From Guadua angustifolia (Eukaryota > Streptophyta > Magnoliopsida > Poales > Poaceae), in contig CM070517.1 in the NCBI GenBank assembly GCA_036346375.1, positions 11,201,161 through 11,265,160 of the forward strand: a stretch of DNA of 64,000 nucleotides. The letters run 5' to 3'. The notes beneath the pieces were generated by a model. It did no database searches and was not told where the DNA came from. It was given only the letters and a program-made list of their open reading frames with translations. This document shows, in pieces, positions 34,523 to 46,437 of this stretch. A program made the translations under genes and the position numbers. The number at the start of each line of letters is the position of its first letter. Position 1 is the stretch's first letter.

Positions 34523-34560
34523 CTTCTAATAGGCGGTTGTGATGCGGTTACGTAGTAGTG
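34523..34560. repeat. right terminus of CACTA-A
   Basis: After the gypsy D target duplication the element resumes with GGCGGTTGTGATGCGGTTACG and ends TAGTAGTG. Read inward it gives CACTACTACG, one mismatch from the left end. CAC follows at 34561. Confidence 0.9.
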
Positions 34561-34612
34561 CACGAATCAAGGAAAAAGAGAAAGATCTACACTATTGACT
34601 GTAGATGGTGCA

Positions 34613-34720
34613 GATTATAACAATGCATATTAAACGTGTACAGAAATGAGAACTACTACAATTGCATAAGGAATACAACTTTATTGTCCACCAAAAGAGT
34701 TGTATAAACATATGCACCGT
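34613..34720 (+). repeat. flanking repeat, copy 2 (partner 6911-7060)
   Basis: Diverged copy of 6911-7060 in the same orientation, across CACTA-A from its partner. Shared blocks are listed with copy 1. Confidence 0.6.
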
Positions 34721-35570
34721 AGTATCTACTAGGATACTTTTCGCGGCGTAAAATGCTGCATGTGTTGTTTTTTTCGTAGAAACAATTTTTTTTTCGGTGG
34801 TGTTTTTTTTAAATCTTCGAGAAAATGAGCAAAATGGCTGAAAGGACACAAACGAAATCACTTTTTGTTTTTTGACGTAATATGATGTGCGCGTTGTTTT
34901 TTCGAAGAAATAATTTCGTATTTTTCGGCGCATTTTTTTCATTATTTATCTAGGGTCGTCTCACAAAAGATCCGTGATTTTTCTGAAGATCTTCGTAAAA
35001 AACCACAAAAAGGACCTATACGTAATTACAAATTTTTTCAGGGACCAAAACGCAAAAAAAAATTTTGAGCCGAGCCGAGCGGCTCGGGTCAAAGCGGGGA
35101 GAGCACATGAACTTTTCCCACATTAGCAGATGTATTATTCGTACAATTGCACAGAACATTCAGCAAGTTTCGATTAAGTATGTTATGGATAGTGCGGAAT
35201 AAGTGCGATAAATATATCAAGATGGTTTAATGCCAAGTATGTTTAGTATCAAAATGAGAATATCAGAATTACAAGTTTTTTTTTTGACGAGGAGCAACCT
35301 CTCTCTATATATATGGGAAAAATATCTTCTACTTCTGGGCGTAGCTACTCCCACTCCATCCACCGCTTACTCCGTTCTAAGATCCGTGCGACTATATTGG
35401 TTGTTTTGGAGTGTGTGCTAATTATCTATAGAACCCGACCCATATAGAATAATGATTCCTATATTATTCTCTCATTTTAAATGCATGTCGGTTGCAACTG
35501 AAAAATAATTAGAACATCTGTTTCCCATCTCACGGCATTGGCATTTGTGAGTCGACTGGAGCAGCATCGC

Positions 35571-35635
35571 ATGGCCGCCCGGACTGCGGGTGATCTCGCC
35601 GACCACGACGTTTGCCCGGCCAAGTTGATCAGGCG
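35571..35635 (+). pseudogene. possible host first exon cut by gypsy C
   Basis: ATG at 35571 starts MAARTAGDLADHDVCPAKLI, and the open frame runs into the LTR at 35636. A TATA-like CTATATATATGGG lies near 35298. The short stretch is GC-richer than its surroundings, like many grass first exons. The length is too small to name a family; chance is a real alternative. Confidence 0.25.
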
Positions 35636-36189
35636 TGTCGAATATTTAAATATAAGATATGGAGATACCTCATAAACTCAAAAATCAGACCATATATACC
35701 TCTATCAACAATTGGATACTCCGAATATCTCGGGTCCAGTCTGATGGGACTTAATATATAGTAAAAAGAATATCCCCATGTAGAGAGGGATATCTCCATG
35801 AAAGGAAGGATTCGATCATGTTCCCAATATGAGAAAACCCATTCGAATACGCCTGGCAGTTATGGAAGTTTGGATACGATACGGAGATTCTAACGGCAAT
35901 AGACTCTTCATCGACCACGATTCGGTACTCCAACCCACTATATAAGGGTAAGGGTAGATGTCGTCAAGAAAAAGCAACTCTCAAGCTACAGCCATCCGGA
36001 GCTAGACATACGGGAAGATCTCCAAACAAAACATACATTAGTCATAACTTAGCCACCCCCAAAGAGTAGGGTGTTACTCGATCCAGAGGCCTGAACCTGT
36101 CTATATCGTGTCTCCCGATTGTGTGTTTGACTCTGCGCATCTCGAAGGTTCCCGAATATAAGTTTGTTGTTGATCACTAACCTTCGACA
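35636..36189 (+). repeat. 5' LTR of gypsy C
   Basis: 554 bp, TGTCGAATAT to CCTTCGACA. TATA box CTATATAAGG at 35938-35947, preceded by AACCCA. The internal region starts right after with GCTAGCATGTCAGGTAGGG, which resembles a TGGCGCGCCAGGTAGGG-type primer-binding site altered by C-to-T and G-to-A changes. Confidence 0.88.
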
Positions 36190-36520
36190 GCTAGCATGTC
36201 AGGTAGGGTCCTTCAGTTATTTTTGCAGATAAGACATGTCTTCGGTGCGCATCCACACCGGAATTCCTTGTATCCACCAAGCTCTGCTAGTGGAATCTGA
36301 GATCACCTTTGGAGCCATGCTGTACTGATGGGGGTCGTTTGGAGATCTTGAGCACATCGGCTTCATTGAGTCCTGTTCTGAAGACCTCTACTGAGAAGTG
36401 TACTTCATAGAATTCGACCCTATGGAGCCCAGCGTACTCAAGTGCGTCGCCACAGAGAGTGACAGTGACAGCGATGACTTCAACAGTTAGTGCAGCAATA
36501 GAACAGATCGATATGTGTTC

Positions 36521-38340
36521 ATGGCCAAGGCCAACAATGGCACTACTGCCAGAAGTTCACAAAAGTGGGATCCTGGGGTAGAAGCCATGAACGACCAGCA
36601 ACACCACATCCCTCTAGGCACACTCCAAGATCCCGCGGCAGCAGCCACCTCAGCGCATGCAGCCGCGGACATCGTTGCTCCTGGCACGGCAGACCAACGC
36701 CGTGATCCAACCGCCGCAGCCACTGCAGGGATCACGGCCAGACTATCAAAGCATATTAATCTTGATAATCCAGCGACACCTCATCTGCAGGTGCCATGTT
36801 TTCAGGTGCAACAGACTTTTGGCAGCGTGACCATAATAGCAGGCCCGGCTGCATCTTAGGAATAGCATCTCATCAGAGCCACCATAGCGACATCTTCAGT
36901 ACTCTTGAGGACAATGTCTAGTGTGCTCATATGCTATTAAAGTCGCTTCCACTTTTGGATCTGACTAACCCTATGACACTAGTGTTCGACCAGATGAGAA
37001 CACTACTTGATGCAATGCAAGCCCAGACTGCTCTAGTTGCCAATCCAAGGTTCGGACATTCTAGCCAACAAGGCGCTCAAAGCCAGCTACCGGGACCATC
37101 TCACGATAGTTGTCGGGTAGCGAGATCAGCAGTGGCTAGCTCTAGCCATCGTAATTCCAGAACAGCCCATTCCAACCCCCGCCAGAAATACCTTGGAGAT
37201 CTCCGAGACCGAATTCCGCACAATCGATGAGATTTGCTTGATGTCTTGCGAGATCGAAGGGAAGAACAAGACCGCGAGGACTGCAAAAGGCGACAAAACG
37301 AGTCCACATCCTCAAGAGGCTGATCCTCGGTGCGACATGCACGGCAAGGCGAATCTTCGCCCTCGAGGGGCCGCTCACCGCTGTGACACAGGTTCGCCCC
37401 TTGGCAAGATGTGTATAGATGGCAGCGCTAGATAACTCTTGAGGACGTCGATGAGGGATGTAAAGTGTTTACTCCTGCACTTCACACGGTCAGATGGCCG
37501 GACAAGTTCAAGCCTGGTTCGGTTGAAAAGTACTTAGAAGAGATTAACCCCATCGAGTGGTTGTAGATATATACTACGGTCATGAGAGTAGCCAGAGGAA
37601 ATGAGAAGTTGATGGCCAATTACCTGCTTACCACTCTCGATGGAGCGACAAGATCTTGGTTACTCAACCTCCCACCTCAGTTGATATCGTCGTGGGCAGA
37701 GTTACGGGCCCAGTTCATCACTAACTTTCAAGGCACGTATGAACGCCTTGGAACGTGCATCGACTTTCATCGGCTAGTACAGAAACCAAGAGAGTCGTTG
37801 TGCAGCTTCATCCGACGCTTTAGTGATAAGCGAAACCTGATCTCGGACATCTCAGACGAGGCGGTAATTATGGCCTTCGAGAATGGGGTCAAGGATGGAG
37901 ATCTGAAGGGGAAGCTCGCCACCCGAAAGATCAGAATCACTAAGAAGCTCTTCGAGTTGGTGGACAAATACGCCATACGTGCTAAGGTCTGAGAACATCT
38001 CGATAACCCCAAGCCTAGCAACGACAAGCTCGAGTCATCCAAATAATGGGCAAAGAAGAACAAGAACCATGGAGAGAAGCGCAAAGGCAACTCCACCGTA
38101 GCCGCGGTTGAAAGGGGAAAAGTGCGCAATCTAGGCGACAACAAGGGCCGAAGTCGTGGAGGAAACAAGTATTGCCCCGTTTGCCACACAGACAAACACG
38201 ACTTCGATGAGTGCCAGGTAATCAGCAAAAAAGTCCAAGAGAAGCTCAAAGCCACCCTCACCGAGCGCGGGATTGAGCAGGCTAAGGAGAAGCCTAAGGA
38301 CGATGAGGCCGAATACCGTGGGGATGATCACAAGCTAGCA
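36521..38340 (+). pseudogene. gag of gypsy C
   Basis: An Ala/Thr-rich N-terminal part starts MAKANNGTT at 36521. The retrotransposon gag domain is at 37582-37992 (MANYLLTTLDGATRSWLLN, then RRFSDKRN). A zinc knuckle CPVCHTDKHDFDEC (38175-38216) fits C-x2-C-x4-H-x4-C and would bind RNA. Stops at about 36857, 37434, 37564, 37990 and 38044 break the frame. Gag forms the cytoplasmic particle. Confidence 0.85.
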
Positions 38341-38439
38341 CATAACTTTGAGGGGTCTGCCACTATGAGTCCAAGCTGCAGTATAAGACAGTCGAAAGAG
38401 AGGTCAACCTGGCCATGCCAACTCTCCCCCGATTCCTCA

Positions 38440-40525
38440 AGTTGTCAGAGGTACCAATCACCTTCGAAGAATCGGATCACCGTCTACGGTCCCACATCTA
38501 GGATGGTACCTAGTAGTGGTCGAGCCCACCATCATGAACATCAATGTCACTCGAACCCTAGTCAATGGAGGCAGCTCGTTGAACCTCATCTTCTCAAAGA
38601 CACTGGAGAACATGGGAATTCCCTGAATCGAGATAAAGGCCGAAGCCGAGCTATTCCATGGCATAACTCCGCGTTCATCCTCGACCCCACTGGGCCAGAT
38701 CGAGCTGCTAGTCACATTTGGCATGCCAGACAACTTCCGCACCGAAAAGATCCTCTTCGACATGGCGAATTTTGAGACTACTTATAATGTGATTCTGGGC
38801 CGCTCAATGCTAACAAAATTCATGGTGAGGAACTTAAATATGTCATCCAACTCGATTTTCATGCTTCGAATGACATTGCAGAGTATGAGGGACTGGTCAA
38901 CAGGCTCCAAATAGTTGTGGCACTTAAAATCAAGTGATTACTCCTGAAAGGGGACTCACAGCTAGTCATAAACCAAGTGCAAAAGGAATACCAGTGCTCG
39001 GATGACAACATGTTGGCGTACCTGAGCGAGGTCCGCAAGCTAGAGCACAAATTCGAAGGACTCGAGGTAAGGCACATCCGGCGGAGTGATAACGCTACCA
39101 CCAACGAATTTGCTAGGCTCGCTTCATCCCATTCACCTGTGCCCGTGGGAGTCTTCGTTAAGAAACTTCCTAAACCATCTGTCTTCCCCTATGAAGAGCA
39201 GATGTTGCCCCTTTCGTCGGCGGTTTGCTTTCGAGTCGTGAGCAAAACTTCGCGGAATGTAAACTACACTACTCAAAAGCGAACTGACCTGGATGACTCC
39301 ATTCCAGGCCTATCTCAAAGGTCGAGAGATCCCTGACGATGATGCCTCAGCCAAGAAAATTGCATGTAAGTCCAAGCTATACGCATTGGTAGATGTTAAG
39401 CTCTATCAGAAAGGGAGTAATGGAATCTTGATGAAGTGCATCACTCAGGAAGAGGGCAATAAAATATTGCTTGATGTCCATGGAGGTATCTGTGGCAACC
39501 ATGCGTCCTATCACACTCTAGACAGAAAAGTTTTTCGACAAGGGTTCTATTGGCCGACTGCCCTCTAGGATGCTTGCGAGCTGGTGAGAAAATACGAAAG
39601 CTGCTAATTCTACGGCAAGTAAACCACCCGACCAACCTAGGCTCTGCAAACTATTCCTCTGTCTTGACCTTTCTCCATCTAGGGCTTGGATATCTTGGGA
39701 CCTTTCTCCAAAGCTCAAGGAGGTTATAAGTTCTTGTTCGTGGTAATCGACACATTCACCAAGTGGATCGAGGCCAAACCCGTCAGGAACATCACCTCAG
39801 AAGCAGCCAAGAGGTTCATGAGGAGCATCGTTACTCGATTTGGTATTCCAAATCGAGTGATTACCGACAACAGTAGTTAGTTCAAGAGTAGTGCTTTTAC
39901 AATCTTCTGCGAAGAACTAGGAATCAAACTGTGCTTCGGCTCTATAGCTCATCCTCAGAGTAACGGTTAGGTCACACACGCCAATGGCATAATCATGCAG
40001 GGGATCGAGAACCGCGTATTCGATAGGCCTAAAGCTTACTCGACCTGGTGGGTAAAAGGGCTTCCCTCAGTGCTATGGGCCGTTCGAACATCGACTAGTC
40101 AAGCCACTGGTGAGACTCCGTTTTTGTTAGTCTACGAAGCAGAAGCGATGCTTCCGACCGAGTTAGCATTCAGGTCAACTCGAGTGAAGAACTACTCTGA
40201 AAAGGAACAAGAGTAAGAGCGAGCAGGCGACGTAAATCTACTAAAAGAATACAGAGACCAAGCGTCTATTCGTGTAGCCAAGTATCAACAAGCCTTGCGC
40301 AGATACATGGCACAAGAGTCTAGGAAAGAGAGCTCAATGCTAGGGACTTAGTACTACGAAAGATGCAGAAACAAGACAATCGTAACAAGTTATCACCTAA
40401 GTGGGAAGGCCCCTATGTGGTAGTTGAAGCTACTTGACCTGGATCGGTGCAGTTATCTATGACAGACGGCGTGATATTGGACAACTCGTGGAACATTGAT
40501 CAGTTAAGAAAATTCCATACATAAA
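38440..40525 (+). pseudogene. pol of gypsy C, lacking reverse transcriptase
   Basis: The protease remnant has TLVNGGSSLNLIF (38556-38595), where the family has DGGSS, so the active-site Asp is changed to Asn. ILGRSMLTKFM is followed within 40 bp by the RNase H stretch FHASNDIAEYEGLVNRLQ (38850-38910), so all of RT and the front of RNase H are missing. HIRRSDNATTNEFARLAS follows. Integrase keeps a zinc-binding region (HGGICGNH, 39480), VIDTFTKWIEAKP (39740) and ITDN, but has a stop after it, and the Glu region reads VTHANG instead of VERANG. The GPY/F-type end KLSPKWEGPYVVV leads to WNIDQLRKFHT and a stop near 40525. Confidence 0.87.
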
Positions 40526-41479
40526 AGAAAGCATCACATGAAAAATCGAACAAAAAACTCCAGGTAAGTAAAAAGATAATTTTATTCATATCGCTAACAA
40601 AATTATTCTATTACATTTGAAGACAGGCACCCTATAACTAACTACTTGCCTTCGAAGGCATCGCACCTCCTCTTCTGCTCCCTCTAGGGCTGGTAGCTGA
40701 TGGCCCCCGAGATGGGCCTGTGCCCTCGGTAAGAGCTGGAAGAAGCGGCGAGGACGCACCAACCAGTTGACGGGAAAGGAGGATCCTCCTATGCCACCAA
40801 AACCTGGGCGAGCAAGCGCTGGATTGATGAAGCTGTTTTGAGCTTCACCTTCGCCGGTAGCCTTGCCCTTTTCTCCTCCGGTGTTGGAGGTGGCAACACG
40901 CAACTTGCTCGTCACGTCGTCCTCTTCCTCAGGGCAAACTTCCCTCTCGATGGCCCTCCAGTCGATCTCCTCCTCTTCCTCAGGCTAGACCTCCTTCTCA
41001 ACAATGTCCTAGTTGATTTCATTATCTTCGTCCTCAGAAAGGACAATGACGATGCGCTGCAAGGGCCCGTGGTTGGAGGCAGAGGTGGGATCTCAATAGA
41101 AATCTCCTAGGGAGGGGCTCCTCTGAGGATCTCCACAGAAGGAGTTGAGGGCGGCGAGGAGGCCATAAAAATGTTTGAAGAAGATGGAGTGTTGCAAAAC
41201 AAAAGGAAGAGAAGGGTGAGGCCAGGTGACCACGCGTGCCGTCTATTTATAGCCCTGGGAGTAGGTCAGGCTAGAAGTCGCAACCCAACTGGAGTCCGTG
41301 TCGGTTCCGATCTACGAGGCATATTTCTTTACTCTCACGTAAATGCAAAAGCCGAAGAGACGCTAAGTCATGATGGGCCACGTGAAAACTGAAGGACACG
41401 ATGGTTGCAGCAGTTCTCAATCATAATAACTGAATAAAAATAATGCTAAGCCTTATCGGTACGCCTGAGGGCTCATGCA

Positions 41480-42130
41480 CCTGAGTGTACGGCCGAAGGC
41501 CGCCGTGCGTGATGCTTGTGCTCAACTATCTCCTCGATGGCCTAATCGAGTAGGAAGTCAGGGGCCACATCATGTTTTCGTTAACGCTGAACTCCACCAA
41601 GTATGCTCAGGGGCACACGCGCTAAAACATACGATCGAGAGTTGTCATTTAAGACAATTGTGCCCTGCTTCCTCCTCTGATCACTTATCGAGTAGGAAGT
41701 CGAAGACAATAATATTTAGTTGTCAGCGCATTCGGTTTGCCCTCGCCCTGACGACTAAGTCGAGCGTAGGGTCAGGAGCTGCATCACTTGATATTTTAAA
41801 TGCTTGGCATTCCCCTTTTCTCAAGTGGAGCAGAAGGTCACAAGCCACATTTGGCGTGAAGGCACATACGTTTCTCAAAAGTGCCTTATCGAGTTGGAGG
41901 TTGAAGGTTATGTCGCCTGAATTTTCACCTCCGCTTAGCCCTATCCTCAGGTTGAGACGCCTATCTAGTAAGAGAATTAGAGTCGTAACAGGTGTGTGAC
42001 GTTAATGCTCTGCTGTCACCTCGATCTAGCTATCGAGTAAAAGTCGAGAGCTGAATCACTCCATTATGCTTACTGTACTCTACTCTCCACCCGATGGTCT
42101 CATCGGGTAAGGAGTCGGGGGCTACAGGTA
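41480..42130 (+). repeat. degenerate tandem repeat, about 70-bp period, PPT-like
   Basis: Anchors of the form TATCGAGTAGGAAGTCGGGGGC occur near 41546, 41688, 41758, 41821, 41889, 41965, 42033 and 42107. The spacing is 63-76 bp, except one of 142, twice the period. The unit ends (AAGTCAGGGGCCAC, GGAGTCGGGGGCTACA) resemble the polypurine tract GTTCAGGGGCTAC before the 3' LTR. Confidence 0.75.
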
Positions 42131-44793
42131 ACTCGATGCACAAGTACCTTGATGCCTTTTTTCCTTTTTAATTTTCTGCCTTTTCTCAATTTGTCTTTGG
42201 TCAATACAGTTATCGAGTGGAGTATACTGCAGGCACAAATTCTTTACTATTAGCTTATATGAATGCAAATTCCTTTGCACGTATTTACTCAATTACGTGC
42301 TTAGCTGGTCAACGAGCGAAACTAAAGCACGGCCATGCCTGAACCTGATGACGAGCAATTCTATCCTGCGCGCAAACGAGCACAAGATTGTAAGACATCT
42401 AACGCTTAGCGGCCAGTGGGAGACGAGGCCTCTAGTCAGTTCTACATGCGCTGCTCAGCAAGTTCATGTTCGCTACATAGTCCAAGTCATATATAGTCGA
42501 TAAAGGCTGGCAAAGAATTGCATAACTCTCGTTGTTGTCTACATAGCACCAACACTATGCACAGCCTCTCCAGGCGTAAGCTCGGGGGCTTAGAGATTTG
42601 ACGAGAATTTTCTCTTTAGTCTTGCGTGCAGGTATAGCCGAGATATGGATGTAAAAGGTTAAAAGCTTATATAAGTGCTAATCAAAATTGCATCTACTCG
42701 TGTCTCCTTTGTTCATTGGCAAGGAATCAAGAAGGCAAGACATGAAAGACAAGTAAGTCAATTAGTATTGCCAGTAAAAGACCACAGCATCGGCAGAAGT
42801 TCAATTACACTAACAAGACAAAGACTAAGGGTTTTTGTGGGCGCCTCCATCGAGAGTCAACTCCAGCTGGTCTATGAACCTCTTAGCATGGCTTTTGAAG
42901 GACTCGATGAGGTTCGTAGCCTCATCCTCCTCGCTGGTAAAGCCTTCGTCCAAAATCGAGAGGTCCAGGCCCGGATAGTGGTTCTTCACCAGACCTAGTA
43001 AATACGAAGACGCAAGACGAGCCGATGGAGTCATGTTTTTGAGGGTTTTTGACTGCAGAGGGCTAACGCCGTGTCTATTGTAGCGTTTTCCCCTTCGGTC
43101 ACCTACAGGATTGCTTCCGCCTTGTCTCGGTTGACTTGGCCTTAAGCCACACGGCGTCCGAAGTGGCTTTCTAAGCCCTTAGCGCTTTCACCTCTGCCTT
43201 CAATTTTTTTGCCTCTTCCTATGCGTCAGTCCTGGCCACCTTCACCTTAGCCAAAGTTCCACCAGCTCAAAGTCTTTCATTTTGGTTACTTGCTGGTTGG
43301 AGGCCGAGAGCCGCTCGTTCTACTGATGGGCTTGTTCACAGAACGCTTCGACATGGCGCAACGTCTCTGTGACACGCTGTCAAAAAAGGTCAAAAAAAGC
43401 TAAAAAGAGAGGGGCGGAGCAAACAATAGGTTCAAGGCGAAGAGGTAATAGGGCGTAGTTACATACCTGCAGCTACGGCTTTAGGACTGACCAGTACTCG
43501 AAAGACGTTGGAGGAGCAGGAAGAGAGAAGATAGTCATCATCGTGGTTGGGGCCAGTGCCTCAGAGGTTAGCTCGATCACAACCATGTTTGTAGGTGGAG
43601 AGGTGCCGGCAGTGGCACCATCGACTGCACTGCTAGGTGCACCCTTCCTGCAGGAGGCTTCCTATGAGGTTTTCCCAAAAAGAAAAAAGAGAGGCAAAGT
43701 GCGGCGAAAAGAATAGAGAAGTAACTTACTTCCCCATCATAAGCTTCGCCCTTATGTACTTCTCTGAAGTAGATGCTTTCCTCGAGACCGGTTTGGTTCC
43801 GGCAACCGCCTTCTTGACTAGCTCGGCTGGTTGGAGTGATGGCGCCGACGAATCAGTGACCGAGGATGGAGCCTGCCACGCATGACGACCATGAGCAAGA
43901 TGCCAGGTTATAAGCAAATTAAGTAACTACCTAACTGTGGCATTACCGTTCCGAGCATCTCGGTCAATGAAGACTCCCTTCAAGGAGACACCTACGAAGC
44001 AGCTACTAGATTTCGCGCATCAGCACTCCAGGTAGCCCACTGGTCCTCCAAGATCTATTGGATTACATCAAAAGTGATCTCATAGCATCTGAGTGAGCGA
44101 TTGAATATCACCTAGCCAGAGGGGCTCGCCGGCGATGTCCGAGGCCATTTCGGTGGTCGATGGAATGCCGGAGATGTCGACCTCCTCGCTTGAGAAGATT
44201 CAGCCACCTCTTGTTCAGGGGATGCTTCGACCCCACTGGGATCTGTGGCAGGCACCTTGTCATCTATGGACAGCGTCGCGCCGGTAGGAGCTAAGCCCGA
44301 TGCTTGCCCACCGTCCCGAGTAGGCTCATCGTCCAAGCCGATGGCTCCCTCGAGCTACCCGCTATACTCGTTTAGTGCAGCCTCCTAAAGACAAAATTGC
44401 TTAAGCAACAACACATACACATGTGTGGTAGGATTGGTCATTATTCGATACATACCTCTAGTTGAGGATTGGTCAGAGAATAGGCCTCTACACCGCAAGG
44501 GCTAGATTCTGAGCCCTGGAACATCTTACTCAGTCAGGAGGAGATGTTCGCATCTGATAAGACTATTGGTCAGTAAGTTAGTTCGTTAGCCACCAGTCAT
44601 GGAAAAAAGAGCAACATATAAAGTTATCGCTACTTACTCTCAAAGTTGTCTTTGGTTGCATCGTCGACCCCAAAGTAGTCCCAGGCCAAGTGGTCCCGGC
44701 ACTTCAGTAGACTCGATTGCCACGTAAGAAAGTCCCAGGCGACATGCCACCCAGTTAATCCCCTTGACGAATACTCATACCAGGGATACCCCC

Positions 44794-45727
44794 AGCAAGC
44801 CGGAACACCAGATGGGTCGTCTTTGGCCCAGCTCTGGCTGAAGGCCTCATTGGGTCACGAAAGGTCCTCGACCCCGATCAAGCCCACTAGGGGGCGGTCT
44901 GACCTAGTCTTAGGTCGGGCGCCATGATCTCTAACTGGCCTCGGGTCGAGGCGCCATGAGCTCAGGCCAGCGACCTCGCCATAGGGTCAAAGATAAATGC
45001 GCGAGCGACCTCGGCCTGGCCACTGCCCAGCGGACCACAGCAGCCATCTTTGGGCGAGTGGCTCCTTCAAGGCGGCGAGGAGGCCGCCAAAGTCAAGCAC
45101 CTATCCCTTCACCCCGTCATGCAGTGAGAAAGCGCGCTCCCTCCAGGCGGCTTGAGCCTGTGTAGCGGCGTCGACATCGACAAGCGCCTGGAGGCGTGTC
45201 GCCCCTTCCCGAAAGCGTCGCTGTTGTGTCTACCAACCCAGGCGTGGGGTGGACAGGAACCTGTTAGTCACTAGGACCGAAGACCAGGACTCCAAGGCGT
45301 AGGACACCCCATCCTTTTTTCTCTCTAGACTCCCGTGTAACCTAACCCCTCCGCCTATATAAAGGGAGGAAGGACCCTCGACCAAAGGGAGAGAGCGGAC
45401 ACTCAGACGCACAAGCTCATACAAGCAACCATAGACGAACGGACTTTGGCACACGGCTCGAACGCTCCTACCGCTTTGAGCCCTTAGCTTTTCCCGAGCT
45501 CCCGAGCTCTTCCACTCGGACGAGCGCTCAAGGCCAGGCTTTAGCCCTCGCTTGTAATACCACGCAGTCCACGCCCCAAATCAATATAACCATCACACGA
45601 ACTGGAAGTAGGGACTTTCGGCCCGAACTAGTACATATCTTGGGCTCCCTGAGTCAACCATTCAAGGAGAGGGAATGCGCGCCCCCTTAACTTACAAATT
45701 TACTTGCCGATATACGAAACACCGACA
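44794..45727 (+). mobile_element. solo LTR inside the antisense ORF of gypsy C
   Basis: The flanks are CCCCC (44789-44793) and CCCCT (45728-45732), an imperfect 5-bp duplication, and the antisense reading frame is recovered on both sides. It ends CGAAACACCGACA. The TATA box CTATATAAAG is at 45355-45364, with CTTGTAATACC downstream, which fits an LTR in plus orientation. The start (AGCAAGCC) lacks TG, so the left boundary may be altered or off by a few bases. Confidence 0.7.
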
Positions 45728-46437
45728 CCCCTCTTCCTCAGCACCTCAATTTTCTTAACATAAAGCGCGTTCCGTGCAATTAACGAAGGGACTTTCGTCT
45801 AGAGGTCTATGTAGTTTGGGAAGAATGGCTGATAAGCTAGAGGGAAATTGACCGTGTTTGGTGAGATGATGTAAAACCACCGCTTCTTCCAGTCAGATTG
45901 CTAGGAAGAAGTGACCGAAATTGGAATGTACGCACTAGATGTGCCACTGCGGAGGTGAAATCCAGCACTCCCAACGACCTCATTCTTAGGCGACCTCTTC
46001 AGGCAATGAAAATGGCAAAACAAATTGAGCCTGGGTCTGATACCCAAGAAGGCCTCACAAAGATGGACGAATACACTAGGCATCATAATCGAGTTAGGGC
46101 TTAGGTGAAAAAGCTGAATTTTGTAGACGTCCAGATCATCAAGCAGAAATTTAGAAGTGGAAAAACTAAGACTGCAATGGAAGAAAGATTCAAAAACCAC
46201 AGTCTCATCTTAATCCTTAGGGGTCGGATAAGACACACCAACAAACGACCTCTAGTGGAAGAACTCCCAGGGAGGGACGAAGTCGTCTTCCTCCAGCTCC
46301 GCGAGATGTTTCTCCATCATTGTAGATTTTTCCCATACCTTCTGGAAGGTTTCGTCGCTGAAGATCGGCCCCGGCCACCTCTGCTTCCTTCTTCGGCTGT
46401 GTAGCGGCTTTAGGGCTGGCAAAAGGACCAGAAGCCA

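Larger units (their letters stand above)
7151..34560 (-). mobile_element. CACTA-A, complete nested CACTA transposon
   Basis: The left end is CACTACTGCG (7151) and the right end, read inward, is CACTACTACG (34560). Both are flanked by CAC (7148-7150 and 34561-34563), a perfect 3-bp target duplication. Inside, on the minus strand, are TNP2 (22542-19361) and TNPA-ULP (16513-7903), so the biological 5' end is on the right. Two later insertions, a solo LTR (10007-15055) and gypsy D (23765-34522), account for about 15.8 kb of its 27.4 kb, leaving about 11.6 kb of its own. Confidence 0.92.
34561..35635. other. unassigned DNA between CACTA-A and gypsy C
   Basis: AT-rich, with T-runs, a palindromic CCGAGCGGCTCGG near 35075 and a flanking repeat (34613-34720). 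No element ends were identified. The right end may contain the start of a host coding region (35571). Confidence 0.5.
40590..46437 (-). pseudogene. antisense ORF with Transposase_28 region, gypsy C
   Basis: The ATG at 46437 opens MASGPFASPKAATQ. The Transposase_28 (PF04195) signature runs at about 46150-45990: DVYKIQLFHLSPNSIMMPSV, FVHLCEAFLGIRPRLNLF and LKRSPKNEVVGSAGFHLR. A solo LTR (44794-45727) splits it after EVLRKR. The frame resumes with GYPWYEYSSRGLTGWHVAWD (44785-44726) and FGVDDATKDNFE. Acidic and coiled-coil-like parts follow (about 44336-42825, e.g. FTSEEDEATNLIESFKSHAK), with a last part near 40900. Multiple stops. The layout is as in elements D and E. Confidence 0.75.

Noticed and set aside
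34730..35100. T-rich stretch as a MITE or Helitron end
   Set aside because: A palindrome and A/T runs are present, but no paired terminal repeats, target duplication or CTRR end could be found.
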